In this document: positions 1-12,479 of the stretch, one piece after another
How positions within the stretch are numbered: the stretch's first letter is position 1
How the letters are laid out: each line of letters starts with the position of its first letter
Assembly: GCA_029931535.1 (NCBI GenBank)
Contig: JAQPZY010001692.1
Span: forward strand, 3,077,001 to 3,141,000
Reading direction: 5' to 3'
Length of the DNA: 64,000 nt
From: Margaritifera margaritifera
Taxonomy: Eukaryota; Mollusca; Bivalvia; Unionida; Margaritiferidae
Translations under genes and position numbers: made by a program
The notes under the pieces: model-generated
The model's input: the letters and a program-made list of their open reading frames with translations, nothing else
Told to the model about the DNA's origin: nothing
The model's database searches: none

Positions 1-765
1 AAAGCCATTTTAAAAGGCCTTCTGTGATGCCATTGGCTTTCAAATAATGGACAAGTTCTTTATCCCACACGCGATCAGATCCTTTACTTATATTGCAAAA
101 CACAACTCTGCTTCCTTTACCGGAATCTATTGCTTGGCAAAACGTGTCGTAGATATATGTTAAATTGATTAACTGTAGAATAACCCAAAATCACTCTAGA
201 CTGGAAAGGTATAACAATTTTAATTTCAAGAAAGTAATTGAAAACGTGTTGAGCAACCAGTCTTTCAAAAACTTTCCCAACAGTATTGAGAAGAGATATT
301 GGTGTGTAATTAGATATATTGTAATAGTCACCCCTTCTTTAAAATTGGTCAATCGTTTGCTTCTTTCCAAGATTATGGAAAGGTGGCTTTTGCAAGAGAT
401 TGAATAAAAAGTGAACATAGTGGATGGGAGAGTTCATTAGCTAGCTCATGCAGAATACAGTTATCTACAACATCGGGACCAAAAACCTTACTAAGAGGAA
501 GGCTTTTGAGAACAGTTTGTATTTCGTCAGGCGTTTGTTCTATAAAACTAAAACTTACATCCGTATATAAAGGTATATCAACAAGATTATCATCTAGTAC
601 AAATAAAACTTTTGCATGCATCAGCTTTGTCAACGTCTTCAGTGATTATTGAACCGTTGTGTTGAAGGTATAGAATAAAATTTGTACGGCCCAACCACCA
701 ATCTTTAGAATATATACTGTTAAATCTAATCTTTTGTGTTAATTTTTCAATATGTAGCAGTTTGG
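1..765 (-). pseudogene. LINE reverse-transcriptase fragment, decayed, runs off left edge
   Basis: Reading the minus strand from about 765 down to 1 gives, with several stops and frame changes, the ordered blocks of a non-LTR retrotransposon reverse transcriptase. A pre-RT segment has KDWW and, further on, GPDVVDNCILHELANEL (about 420-500). It is followed by NYTPISLLNTVGKVFERLV (about 240-320), then VVFCNISKGSDRVW (about 60-115) and the helix LKANGITEGLLKWL at the edge. In intact relatives the catalytic block reads FCDISKAFDRVW, so the first Asp is lost here (N) and KAF has become KGS. The YADD half would lie outside the window. Block style suggests the Jockey/CR1 group. It is a dead copy; family assignment below the superfamily is uncertain. 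Confidence 0.85.
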
Positions 766-1370
766 CTACTCGAGTTATAGAGATTGTTCCGCATGGAACG
801 AAATTTAGTCGAATGAGAGGGTAGGTTAGATTGCTTTACATTTCCATAGGTTCTCCTACGTTTTCATATTAACCTTTTGATTGCCGTTGTGCTCCATGAA
901 GCATCTGATGGTTAAACTTTAACTGTGTATTTAGCTATGTATTTTAACAAAACAGTTAAAGTTTAACAGTTATGTTCGGAATACATAGCTTAGATATTAA
1001 GACTATGTGGTCAGTGATATTTTGCATATTTGTCAATATCGTCACATTTCAAGCAATCGCAGTCGGTAAGAAAGGATCCCAAGGCTCTGTTAATTCAACT
1101 TTCATTGTTCATGACAAGTAACAGATCTTTCAACGTTGAAGAATTTTCAGTGCAAATAGTGGGCTGATTAATGAATTGGTGCAGATAAAGCTCGTCACAT
1201 AGTGATTTAATTGTTTTGACCTGCGAGTGGATTTATCATATTAAAGTTAAAGTCACCGTTACAATTATACCTCATAAACATTTGTCATATTTTTTGCTAT
1301 GAAATTCAATTGAAATTGGTCACTATTTTTTAGAACGTGAATAAAGTGTTGCTTCTAAAAATAACTGACA
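766..1370. other. Unassigned intergenic stretch
   Basis: No open frame with protein-like composition, no tandem repeat and no recognisable mobile element was seen here. It separates the LINE relic from the zinc-finger relic. Confidence 0.5.
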
Positions 1371-2275
1371 TGTAATGTATTTTTTAAAAATTGTATGTAT
1401 CCTCGGGACATCCGTTTGTTGTATTTTATGCATCCAGACATACAAATATGCGTATTTTTTTGCCAATTTTGTCGTATTGGAGAACTCTAAATTTTGACAA
1501 AGCACATGAAGATACATTCTGGTTACAAACCATACAAATATGAAATCTATAGTAAATTGATTTACCGTGAACTTTATTTTCACAATGCAGATGATAATAC
1601 AATCTGGTAATAAACTATACAAATGTGAAATTAGTGGTAGATTGTTTATCTTAAACTATTTGACAAGGCACACGAAGACACATTCTGGTGATAAACCATA
1701 CAAATGTGAAACATTTGGTGAAATGTTTACCGAGAAGATTTAGGGACCTACCATTTGCTTTCCGAGGGGATGGCGGATTTTTTGAAAAAATAATCCAGCT
1801 CCTAAATAATCTTAAAAAAAAAAATCCGTCCCTGATTTGTAGAAGAAAAAGAACATATTATATCCATCATATTAATTGAAAAACAATCTTGAGATAAAAG
1901 AACAAATATCCTGGTTGAAGAGAAATTCCCCCCCCCCCCCGCATTAAATGGTCGGTATCTGATTCAACAGTGCATATGCAAGATACATACTAATGAAAAC
2001 CATACCCAGGATTTTGAAATTTCAGAGGCACGTCAGCAAAACTACTAAGTGTCGAATTATAGACAACTGTTGATCAAATTTTGAAGACAGAAGGTTTATT
2101 CCCTAAACCCTTTAAACCCTTGGAAACAAGGACTCTTGCTACCATTCAAATGTGAAATGTGTGAAATTGATTAGCCAGAGCTCACAATTGACAAGGCAGA
2201 AGGATACACACAAATGTGAATTATGTGGTAATGTGTTTACGAAAAGATCTTAACTGAAAATGCACACATATATAC
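1371..2275 (+). pseudogene. C2H2 zinc-finger array relic
   Basis: Several degenerate Kruppel-type C2H2 finger pieces appear on the plus strand in different frames and with stops. At about 1494-1545 there is LTKHMKIHSGYKPYKYE. At about 1580-1630 a more worn repeat contains SGNKLYKCE. At about 1660-1735 the best piece reads LTRHTKTHSGDKPYKCE followed by TFGEMFTEK. At about 2144-2170 there is PFKCEMCE, and at 2213-2270 HKCELCGNVFTKRS, then a stop, then LKMHT. The His-x3-His plus linker plus Cys-x2-Cys order is that of tandem fingers (linker normally TGEKPY, here SGDKPY). The reading frame is broken repeatedly and the array is interrupted by a dispersed repeat at 1845-1965, so this is a pseudogene. 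In intact families such proteins bind DNA in the nucleus. Confidence 0.8.
1845..1965 (+). repeat. Dispersed repeat, copy 1 (second copy near 46735)
   Basis: The stretch from the TATATCCATCATATTA motif through a C-run (about 1929-1940) to the TGGTCGGTA motif aligns by eye with 46735-46870 in the same orientation. The shared order is TATCCATCATATTA, then TTGAAAAA, CTTGGTT, a C-rich run, ATTAA.TGGTCGGT. The family is unknown. It lies inside the zinc-finger relic. Confidence 0.6.
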
Positions 2276-3000
2276 TTCAAACAATACAATAACAATTGAC
2301 TTTAAGAACTTTAACAATCATACATATATGCTAGTTTCATTATGTAACTAGTAGTTATTTCTAATTTTGTTTCTGTGCAAAAAATACGTACAAAATTTCA
2401 TTATCTATTTAAAGATTCCATGTAGAGAAACCAATTTACATGAATGGATTCAACTCTAAAATTACACGCAGGGTTAAAATATATACACACGTAATGGTTA
2501 ATAAATACACTCTAAAGATACAGTTTTGCATACATAACAATTTAGATATTCAAAAACAAAGAATTTAATAAGACCATACACATATGTACAAAATACACAT
2601 GATTAGTGTCAATTCACTCGAAGAATATATCACCAGACAGAACAATTAAGAGCAACTATCAACATATACAGGAAAACATATATGAGAACATACACAGAAA
2701 TTAAAAGTAGATGCGAGCTACAAGCAAAAGCACATAACTAAAAGCTATAAGCAAAAGCACAGAACTAAAAGCTATAAGCAAAACCACAGAATTGTAAACT
2801 AAAACTCTACACATGCTGTAGAGCTAAAATAAGTACCGTTAATATATATCTAAAATAGGGAGGAAATCAATATAAAACTAAGTGTAAGCAAAATAAGCCA
2901 TGTTTATGGCAACTAAAAGCTATAAGCAAATCTACTATACTAAGAACTAAAACACTAAACATGCAGCAGATTATGACAGCAGCAACTTCTCTACTTGTGT
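2276..3000. other. Unassigned AT-rich stretch with a small 27-bp tandem repeat
   Basis: Apart from the 27-bp repeat at 2717-2797, nothing gene-like is visible. Confidence 0.5.
2717..2797 (+). repeat. 27-bp tandem repeat, 3 copies
   Basis: Three consecutive 27-bp units begin with GCTAYAAGCAAAA at 2717, 2744 and 2771. The first two are nearly identical; the third is more diverged towards its end. Confidence 0.75.
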
Positions 3001-3346
3001 CTACTTAGTAGAACATTTGTTAAATATGCTCCCAGACCAGGTCTTTAAGAAGGATTTAGAATTATTAAATCTCAGGTTACAAAATTGTTTGGGAGAGAAT
3101 TTCAGAGTTTAGCTGCATGTAATTATAGGTAAATTATGTTTTATAGGTATTACAGATCTTGAATGCCTGCTGTATGAAGTTATGATATACCTTTGTCAAC
3201 AACACAAATACACCATTGTTCTCCTCTATGATGATCAGGCTCCTCACCTTGTCTTTTACTCCATGTCTACTTAGTGGAACATTTGCAAAATATGTTTCCA
3301 GATCAGGTTTTTAACAGGGATTTAAAATTGTTGAAATATGAGGTTT
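3001..3346 (+). pseudogene. Pair of diverged coding-like direct repeats (3001-3080 and 3267-3346)
   Basis: Two roughly 80-bp segments, 266 bp apart, align without gaps. Both translate in the same relative frame to similar peptides: VEHLLNMLPDQVFKKDLELL for the first and VEHLQNMFPDQVFNRDLKLL for the second. Changes are mostly conservative (L/F, K/N, E/K). The first copy runs on to a stop near 3110. The second continues about 35 codons into an (AT)n tract. I do not recognise the protein. It may be a remnant of a repeated exon or of a transposon-encoded protein. No splice sites could be assigned. Confidence 0.5.
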
Positions 3347-3400
3347 TTCGAAGATTGTGTATGGTACATTGTTTACTGCAGACTCTTGGATACTCACCGG

Positions 3401-3402
<2 letters not shown>

Positions 3403-3486
<84 letters not shown>
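3403..3486. repeat. (AT)n microsatellite
   Basis: About 42 perfect AT units directly after the second coding-like repeat. Open frames through it (poly Tyr-Ile) are artefacts. Confidence 0.97.
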
Positions 3487-3488
<2 letters not shown>

Positions 3489-6398
3489 TCGTACTAAGGC
3501 TTATACTTGCTGCGCAGTGGAAATTTAAAACATAATATGGCTTAAAAATAGCATTGGATAGTACCAGAAATATAAGTGCAATAAATAAACAAATAAATAA
3601 ATAAATAAGTAAACATATATACATTTAGTGGACACAGTGCGGAAAGCGCTAACTCTACTTTTGGTCAAATTCTTTTTTAAACCACTGACACAATGACCTA
3701 AATGGAAAGTCCATGAAAATCGTCAGTCTCTATTATTTGACATATATTAACTTCATAAATATGGAACATGTCAAGAAAGTCTGGAAAAAATAAAAAACAA
3801 ACAAACAAACAAACAAAAAGCGGATGCTTATGGAAGTATTTACGTTAAAACTTTTGATAATGTACTATGTGTTTGTCACTGCCATATTGCTGAGGTAAAA
3901 TGTATGATATTTATATGAAAACATCAGATAATCTCCGAATGGTTCGTTGCTTAACGAGATCTGTTTACCTTCACTACAGTGCTATATATAATACAGCTAA
4001 GAATGTTGCTTGAGTGAAATATTTTCATAAAATTCAATAGCTCAATCGCACTAAATTCGAGTCATGTTTGCTGGTAAGTAAACTGTGCTTTTTTGTTGCC
4101 AACGAGGATTTCAGTTGATGACGACTTCCGACTCAAGTTAAATTAAAAAGACGATTCTTTTATCACTGGAACAGTCACTTGAAAACAGAAAAAAATAAAA
4201 TCATGCTTTATTTGGGACGAACATTAAAAGCACCGGTTTGTATTTAGCTTCAGCATCAATAACTTATGATTAATGAGTAGATAGCTTCTTATTTTCGGCA
4301 TGGAAATGCTGTAATCACAAGTTTCAACTGCGAAGTACATGTAGCCGTTTTAAACACAAACTCTTTTGTGACGTCACGGGCAGTTCATAATGGTGACCGA
4401 CAGTGACTATAATATTCGGTACTTTCAAGAAATTTATTTCGTAGAAATACATAATATGCTGCGTTCTGGTGTGGAGATTATATAAAACATATCTCAAACA
4501 TTCTATATGTAATAAATAAAAATGCAGCATGGACTTTCCCTTTAAGGTTCTGATCATATCCGGTATCATGAGCGGACTGACTCTACGAAGTGGCGATGAC
4601 GATAAACATTATGACTGTAATCACACCTGCATTATAAATATGAATCCTTGTTCTTTTTTCGGTAATTCAGTATTTAGATTCTGATTTAGCACCTTTAATG
4701 TTTGAACCATACAGACAATGAGATAATTGATGTTACGAAGAGAATCAAAATAATAATAATGAGCAGCATCCAAATATACAATATCAATTTACCATGACTT
4801 AGTATAGTTGCAATTTATTGTGGGAATTGTTTAGGAACAGATGATCAAAAACATGAAATTGGACAGCATAGTTTCATGTACAATCACGATGTCTTAAAAT
4901 CATGTCAAATTCTCAGAGATTTTAAATTTTGTTTTTCCCTTTCCTCAATCACTTTTCCTGTGTTGCATTTGTAACAGTTTACAACTGGTTGTATCTCTAG
5001 TGCTCGTTGTCTCTGGCACGCTGTTCCGTCGGAACACTTTGCTGTGCCGTGCTCTGCATACCTTTCCCACTTGTGCGGAACACTTCAGAAGACCACCAGT
5101 GGCGACTGAGTCTCAAATATATATTGTACCATTTGTTTCAGTTGTTTCATTTAAACTACTACTTGATATCAAATGAAAGTTCTGATATAAAAGGAATATT
5201 CCAAACTGTATATTTACACACTGTTAAAGATGCATTGGATTTTATTGTATCCATGTGTGTGAAAACTCTCCTCATATTAACGGATTTTGTTTAACGATGT
5301 GTTAAAATTCTTTGTAACAGAAGGTTTTATAGATGTGATAAAACTGTACATGGTAAACATTTTGTCAAACAAAAATGCGCAGTTGATAATATAGTTGGCA
5401 CCATAACTATACCGCCTTTTAATTACATTTTAAAATAAATTTAAATGTTCTTATGATAGAATAAATATCGATGTGATTTTAATTCAATTTAATGTGTTCA
5501 AAATCGCATTGTAAAGCTTGTAGTCTTTTACATTGGATTTATTTTTCAGCTTTTTTACGATGAAGTTTGAATCAACTTAATAATTTGTAATGTTATCTCT
5601 TTTCATTTCTTAAGTTAATGTCTTGTATTATCCTGCTAGGACATTGTCCTCGTTGTAGTCGCCTTATCACATTATTCATGCACACCATTCAGTGTTTTCC
5701 CTTGGGACATTTACCGTCGCAGTTCAGATATGCTATTTTATTATATACCTATCAATTTTGTACTCAAGAAAGAGCCAGAATTTTACCATTACTTCCTACA
5801 TGACGGAAAACAAGACTGACGTTTTCTGATTGCGTATCACCATACTCTCGAACGAGACTGGAACTACTTTTTTCTCGATGTTTCCTAGTTACTACTGAAC
5901 AAGCGTGAACAACTATTCCGTATTCCCGCTTGACATGCAAAAGGAAATGAATGAGATTTTCTGTAACAAATCCGTATCATCAAGTTCCAACAATGTGTCC
6001 AATCCCGTCGAAAATAACAGTAAAAAATAATGATGTCATTCCCATGCAGAGTCTCCATCTGGGCCTCTCACAGTGTCTCGCCAGAAACAGTTAAACTGCT
6101 ATTAGCCAGGCCTCGGATATAAATTTTCAAAATGTAATTCTGTTTCTGATTTAAGATCAAGTTCGTATTGAAATGGTTAAAATGTTAAACAATTTCTTCT
6201 TTTTTTTCTGTTACGTGTAGTAATTTTATTAAATTATCTGAAAATTGATATAACAAAAATATCATTATCATATTAATTTGATCTTTATTGCTACATCACG
6301 TCTTGTTGTCCGAATCAGAAAAATCCATCTCCCCATGATCCGAATTTTCTGATGCTAACGACTCGACGTGATCTAGGAATCAAGATGGCATTACCATG

Positions 6399-6399
<1 letters not shown>
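3487..6399. other. Unassigned intergenic stretch
   Basis: AT-rich DNA with a short (AAAC)n run near 3790-3818 and a lone perfect CRE palindrome TGACGTCA near 4370. Open frames at 4324-4569, 5007-5294 and 5618-5803 show no family resemblance, no splice context and no conserved composition, and are not called as genes. Confidence 0.45.

Positions 6400-6452
<53 letters not shown>
6400..6452. repeat. (TA)n microsatellite
   Basis: About 26 perfect TA units. Confidence 0.96.
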
Positions 6453-6455
<3 letters not shown>

Positions 6456-8984
6456 ATCAACCCGATACGATTTTGAACCCATCTATATGCTATGGACCAG
6501 TGTGGATATGTTATGACTGTATGATATTCCCGCTGTCCTTTCAACATCTACTGTTAAATGAATATACTTTGACCCACACTACCTTATTTGAAGTCATATC
6601 ACTCGAATAACACCTTTTATTGCGTTATATGGTATTGTAATTAGGAAACTCTGGGATAATTACCCCCTCGCTCAGCCTTTATCTTTTGTACCTCGCTTGG
6701 TTCGAAATCGCGTAAACTGGAAACTAAATAGCGATTTTTAGGATTTTCAAATCTTTTATTATTTTTGTTTTTATTGGTATTGTTCTTGTTGCTGCTGTTG
6801 TCTTTTTCCGGAATATTGATGTCAAGGGAAGAAAAAAAATTCGTCAATGAAAATTGCATCTCTTCAAGGAGTTGTTCTTTTTTACGCGGTATATTCTCAG
6901 GAAAAAAAAGAAGAAAAAATTGATGAAACGCTATCTGTCTGTTCATAGTAAGAAGAGGAGTAAGTTGTATCTTCAAATTTTAGCTGTTTTAAAAACACTC
7001 AAATAAAATGATGTGGTCTTTGTTTACATTTAAAATATTTTCCAACAGTAAGCAACTACTTTGCAATTGGAATTAATATTACCATCACATTTTACCGGCA
7101 ATTTGTTCATATGAAGCCTTATATAATTAATTATGAATCAGGTAGTTTCGTGTTTCTTTTACACCCAATAATAACTTTATGTTCCATCTTTTCTTTAGAC
7201 TGCCAAGGGACCTTATCAACAATGAAAAGAATAAAGAGTCTTCTGATGAATTAACTTGGAATATTTTAATTAAATTTCAAACACTGTAAATAATGTTGGC
7301 TTGTGAACAGAATGCAGATTAGAGAAATAAAGAACACAAATGTAAACATATTTACTTTCGTGTTTATTTAATTGAGGATTTCTCCACTTTTATAATGATA
7401 ACATGTGTTTTAGAAAATATCTGTTGTGACTCTACTGCACAATAACATCTATGCTATCAACAATTCCTGGGGATATCACTGCCATGCTGGAGAGATGTGC
7501 TTTCTGTACATCATTCACTTAATACATAATATTTTCAGTCAATTCCTAACTGTTAAATAATTCATCATATCCTTTCAGTTTCACAAGTACATACTTTTTA
7601 CCGTTCAGTCTTTGGTTTGCAAAATATTTTTCAACTTTGTACATGTCATATTGCTTGTCGTACAAAGATAACTCTTGTTCGCAAAACATGTCCCATTTGT
7701 CCTCTCCTTTCAAGTCTTCTAGTTTCTAAACGTCTGGATCATCTAACATTACCTGCCTGATTTTAAATATTTCCTCAGTAGAGTTAGGGAGGTAGCCGTT
7801 TTAAAGATTTGTTTTGCTATTTTTAAATTCTGACTGTTTGACCTGTTTGTAATGTATGTCTCCCAATGTATCTGTTGACAGATATCAGAATAGACAGAGT
7901 CATGACTATTGATCTGTGATAAATGTTATTGTATCCTGCAATTAGCTAAGGTTAAAAGTCAAGCTATTTTCTAGTTTCAGAAACGCTTGTGTAGGGAATT
8001 GTTTTCACTTGCTTGTGTAATGTGTAGGCAGTCTATTTAGTTAATTATTCTTTCAATTCAGCGTTCTTTTTATTCTTTTCATCTAGGTTAATTTTTTACC
8101 CACAATTGATAAATATTTGTTTAAGCATGATGGAGAAATATACTTTTGGCACATCATTTAATACGAAATAAAAGCATGCAGATAATAATTTACGCTTGAT
8201 AAATTTTCTGTATGCAATTATCAACAAGCGAACATGACATTTGTCCACAAAGGACACTTTTATTTTCAACAATTAGCCACGTTTCTTCAATCGTTTCAAA
8301 CGTATGAATGATTTCAGATTTGTTCAGATTTTCCTATTTCCATGGTTGATTCTAAAACAACATCTTCATATACTGAGTCACTATTTCTGTTTTAAATATA
8401 ACTTTTTTCTCCATAGATTATATGTCTGTATTTGTTGAATCGTATTAGATTGAGCTTGTATAATGTACGAGATCTTAAAGCTGTACTTTACATTTAGTTG
8501 AATAACAAATTTGGTTTTACGCACAACAAATACGTAATGTATTCCGTACTATTTTAACCATTGTGCTGAGACGATAGGAGATTCTTTCCTCGATGTTATC
8601 ATTATTGAATATAAGATGTAAATCAGCACCTTTGCTAAAATGTTGTATATTTTTATGTTTGAAAAAGAAAAAAACAAACTTTTTGTTCTTTTGTACGTTA
8701 CTTTGTGACACAATTACCTTTAATCACATTTTTATGCCAAGCATTCTTGTAAAAAATACATATTATCTCTTAATACCGATATTGTTTGTTGCTTTTCATG
8801 TTAAACTCATGAAATACATCACCTCTCTTTGAAACATATTGATTTCAGTATATTGTGGCTTTATATCATTATTTGTGTTGTGTTAAAATATTATATTGGG
8901 TTTTACTTTGCTAATTGTCTTCATGCTTTGAATGGTCTAGTAATGATAATGAATTTCAGAAAAGATTGGTACAGAAAATATTGT
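6453..8984. other. Unassigned intergenic stretch
   Basis: No recognisable gene or mobile element. The longest open frame, 6641-6976 on the minus strand (111 codons), has an Asn/Lys low-complexity middle (KNNTNKNKNNKR-like) and an unremarkable remainder. I see no acceptor or donor that would make it an exon and leave it unassigned. Confidence 0.4.
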
Positions 8985-9210
8985 CGTATCCCTATACGAG
9001 ATAGTAATACACAAATATATGAGTGGCATCGTATCCCCCCTATACGAGATGGTCATACACAAATATATGAGTGGCATCGTATCCCTAGACGAGATGGTCA
9101 TACACAAATATATGAGTGGCATCGTATCCCTATATGAGATGGTCATACACAAATATATGAGTGGCATCGTATCCCTATACGAGATGGTCATACACAAATA
9201 TATGAGTGGT
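8985..9210 (+). repeat. 45-bp minisatellite, about 5 copies
   Basis: Units start with GAGAT at 8998, 9046, 9091, 9136 and 9181. The first is 48 bp because of three extra C; the next three are exactly 45 bp; the last is partial. The unit contains GAGTGGCATCGTATCCCTAT. Because 45 is a multiple of three, both strands stay open with a 15-residue peptide repeat. These frames are a consequence of the repeat and are not evidence for a gene. Confidence 0.95.
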
Positions 9211-10117
9211 AAAGTACATTTTACAATTTTTATTTTTAATATTCTCTTATCCCTATAAGGGATTTAAAAATAAAAAAGTAAAACATTCCTCTGGTTTAAT
9301 CTGATTGACTGATCCCTGATTGCCATTTGTATACTACTTTCGAGTTTCCTACAAAAACTGAAAGAATCCTTGATTTAGGAATTGAACCTTGTTAAAAGAC
9401 TGTCTGCCTCACGATTTACTTCCCATTATCGAAATAATGTAGCATTTCATTAACTTTGTTTCTATGTCACGGCGCACCAGACATCTCTTAGGATTAGTTG
9501 TTTCATTTTGTAATGCTGTAAGAAATTTCCATGATCAAGGACGAAATAATCTTTGCCAATGTCAGATTCCTAAGGTAGACAAGTGATGTTGGTTCTATTG
9601 ATCTAGCTCCAACCGTACAAACAGGCTCGAAAAAGATATGACATTCTGAATAAAACATTCATTAGGGATTTCGTAATAGGAGGATAAATAATTACGAGAA
9701 TATTCTTTCTATCCATCCATCTCTCGCTATGCTCGCAATTAGTCTGTCTGCCGCTAAAATAAAACAAAATACGTCTCACGACAGGAAGAGCAATATTTTG
9801 GCAACGCGAAAATAAAAAGGGTAGCAGCAAGAATATTTCGTACAAATATTTAACTAGGATTGCATGTCAAACATATTGTCATGATCTACGCCCAATATAC
9901 ATTTTTTTTCTTCTTCAGTAAGTGTCATGTGAAAGTATTAATTTAAATTAAACTACTAAAATAAATTGTACAATCAATTTATGAAACACATTCGTAGCCA
10001 ATGGTGTTCGTAGAGACACATATGCTGAAAGTGTGCAAAGCACACATGCAGAGCACGGCACTGTGAGGCATTCGGAATAAACAACGTCACAGAGACAAGG
10101 TGTACCAGAGGCCAGAG
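9211..10117. other. Unassigned intergenic stretch
   Basis: Nothing recognisable was found between the minisatellite and the (TG)n tract. Confidence 0.4.
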
Positions 10118-10157
10118 GTGTGTGTGTGTGTGCGTGCTTGTGTCTGTGTGTGTGTGC
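10118..10157. repeat. Imperfect (TG)n microsatellite
   Basis: Interrupted GT/TG dinucleotide run of about 40 bp. Confidence 0.85.
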
Positions 10158-10334
10158 AATTCTTACAGGAAATATAAAGATAAGAAGAGAGTTTAGAAAT
10201 CTTCATACATTAGCTATGCAAAAGTATATGGGGAAAGTATATCATGAAATCGAATAAGGACATTTCTTTTAGAAAGTCGTCAATGATAAGATAGGTGGAA
10301 AGATTAATTTTTATCAGGAGATGTCTTTTTATGG

Positions 10335-10840
10335 AGTTTGTGTGCGTGATGACTCGCTATTGCATATCGCTTTGCCAGATGTTATGAGGACATTCAACCG
10401 CCAAACTTTCGGCATACGTTTGATGACGAGATATACTATCAATTTATAGAAGAGGAATCAGGTAATGCTCTACAAGTTGGTGCAGACCATAGCAAGGCCT
10501 TTGAAGATATTATCAATGTAATTCAAGTAAAAGAAGTGATTAACAGTTTAAAGAAATCCAATGCAAATGACCAGTATCGAACTGTGTCTGTTGCAATGAT
10601 TACCTCATAGAGTGTATGGCAACATTATTTACTCAGATATTTGACCAAATTACACGTACATTGCAGGAAAGGTTTAGTGGTATCTATGTACCGGGGTAAC
10701 AGACAACCAAAGGACTCCCTTGAACGTTACAGGCCTGTTACTCAACTGCCTGTGATCTACAAGACTTTTGAGAAACCCATGATACTGTCCTCCGTTTCAC
10801 GTCAGTCAATATGAGGTGTTCTGGTTCAACTTCCTATTCA
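10335..10840 (+). pseudogene. Decayed LINE fragment, pre-RT to early RT
   Basis: The plus strand gives, with frame changes, QPPNFRHTFDDEIYYQFIEE (about 10395-10450), then VIQVKEVINSLKKSNANDQ (about 10520-10580). After a gap comes PKDSLERYRPVTQLPVIYKTFE (about 10700-10775). These match in order the linker (E-V-x2-I-x2-L-K), the short basic strand and the YRPI-x-LLP-V-x-K-x-FE block that opens non-LTR reverse transcriptases. The catalytic FADD/YADD parts are absent, so the copy is truncated. It is a different lineage from the left-edge element, judged by the 'ERYRPVTQLPV' block. Confidence 0.75.
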
Positions 10841-12479
10841 CCTCAGCAGAGGTAAGTACTTGTTGAATGTCATATCTCGTACAGGAGAATACGATAAGGC
10901 ATGATTGCAATGTCTTTAATATCAATTCCGCTGTTCCATGGAAGCTCGTATTCGAATCAGAAAATATTTAGGCAATGGATTCTCTATAAAGGCATCGCTG
11001 ACTCTAGCAAAATAGGGTTTTAAAATTTTCTCCTTAGATCGTTAATGATAAGGAAAATATGCTGGATTTCAAACCTATATTCAGTATATTTATTACCGGT
11101 AAGAGACTGTGTATTTCTTTTTATTGTCTTAGAAAATGAACAAAATGGTGTTTCTAAAAGATAAACCCTCAGGTTGTTTGCATATCCATTTTCATTTATA
11201 AGTGTCAGTACGGCTTCATTAATTGAGTTTAAATCTGTTTTAAGGCAACATAACTGAGCACAAGGGTTCACAGGTTTCCATGCATCAATTAACGACACAA
11301 CATGATTTCCGGAAACGGGTCAGTATGATTTCCCTTGCGTGCCGATATTGATTACAACTCCGTTATAAATGACTCAAAAGTCAATAAATCCGGGTGTCGG
11401 ATTGTAATAAGTGTTTATTTGTTTGCATAATGACAATGATCTTATTACTAATCATATGCTGCATGTTTGCGTTCTTAAGAAGGTTCACTCAAGTTAGGGA
11501 AGCATTATTGATACAATCTAGTGCAGTCATAACGTGGCTTTACTACTGTTGTCGAGATTTATTACTTGTTGCCGTCTTTTCATGAAGACTGCTTTTGCGA
11601 CCATTAGCAAAGAGGACAATTTGCTTCCGCAACACTTGCAGTTCGGGCTTTAGAGAAATAGACATTTAAACTGGATAAAATCTCATGTTTCCCATAGTGA
11701 AGGCACGAACTGTTGGATACGTAACATGCCGATTGCTTAAAAAGTTTGACGTCACTGGTCACTCGGAACTTGTCGGCCCTGGCGGAAAAAAGGGCGGATT
11801 ATTCCCATTGCGAATTTCACGCGTGGCAATGTCTCCTGTTTATACTGTCCTGGAGGTCTTGAGCAATACCTAAGTATGGTTAACAAGTATTAGTTTTTTT
11901 CCGAAACAAATTTGCGCCTTGCAGCCAGCCCATGTATATCAACCCATTGAAATTATGGTTTGTTATTGAGTATTTTTGTTCGCCTATTCTTCAGTTAGAC
12001 AAAGTGTACGTTTTGTCAGGATGGCAGCAGTGGAAATATGAAATAGTAAAACCCGGAGATCAATAACAGCTTGATACTGCATAGCAATATTCCATGGGGT
12101 TATTGTTGCTCCCGGCCCGGTTCCGCATTCGTAGTCTTTGCAATGAATAGTTTTTACCTCCTTTAAATGCTGTTCGGTTAAATTAACATTTGAAAATCAA
12201 TGATTGAGGCATTGAGTCATAGCTCTCCATCAGAAAGTATTTTCATGAAACATATGTCATGTTACGAATACTGACATCCTGACAACATATAATAACAAGT
12301 AGAGAGATTCTACTAGCCTTCCTGATTAACATCCGCAGGTATTACACATTACATCGATGGGTTTCGTTCAGCTAAGAGAGAGCAAGCTTTTTTAGAAAGC
12401 TGACACTTGTCCTTCGCCGGTACCCGGCCTATATTAGCAAGCCAATATCATTGACCGGTAACTAGTAAAATTCCCCTCT
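10841..12479. other. Unassigned intergenic stretch
   Basis: No gene or element recognised. Contains a perfect TGACGTCA near 11747. The open frames at 11020-11298 (-) and 11394-11585 (+) lack any recognisable domain. Confidence 0.4.

Noticed and set aside
3274..3528. Open frames rich in Tyr-Ile over the (AT)n tracts here and at 14335-14789, 15296-15589, 18466-18703, 37142-37456, 39240-39455, 50869-51156, 58907-59170 and 60188-60575
   Set aside because: Stop-free only because ATATAT reads as alternating Tyr and Ile codons. The flanking parts are either LINE remains or unrelated DNA.
6641..6976. 111-codon minus-strand frame as a gene
   Set aside because: Low-complexity Asn/Lys centre, no recognisable domain and no splice or promoter context; cannot be distinguished from chance.
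8829..9258. Open frames on both strands with a 15-residue peptide repeat
   Set aside because: A 45-bp tandem unit without stops keeps every copy open; no start context, domain or flanking coding sequence supports a protein.
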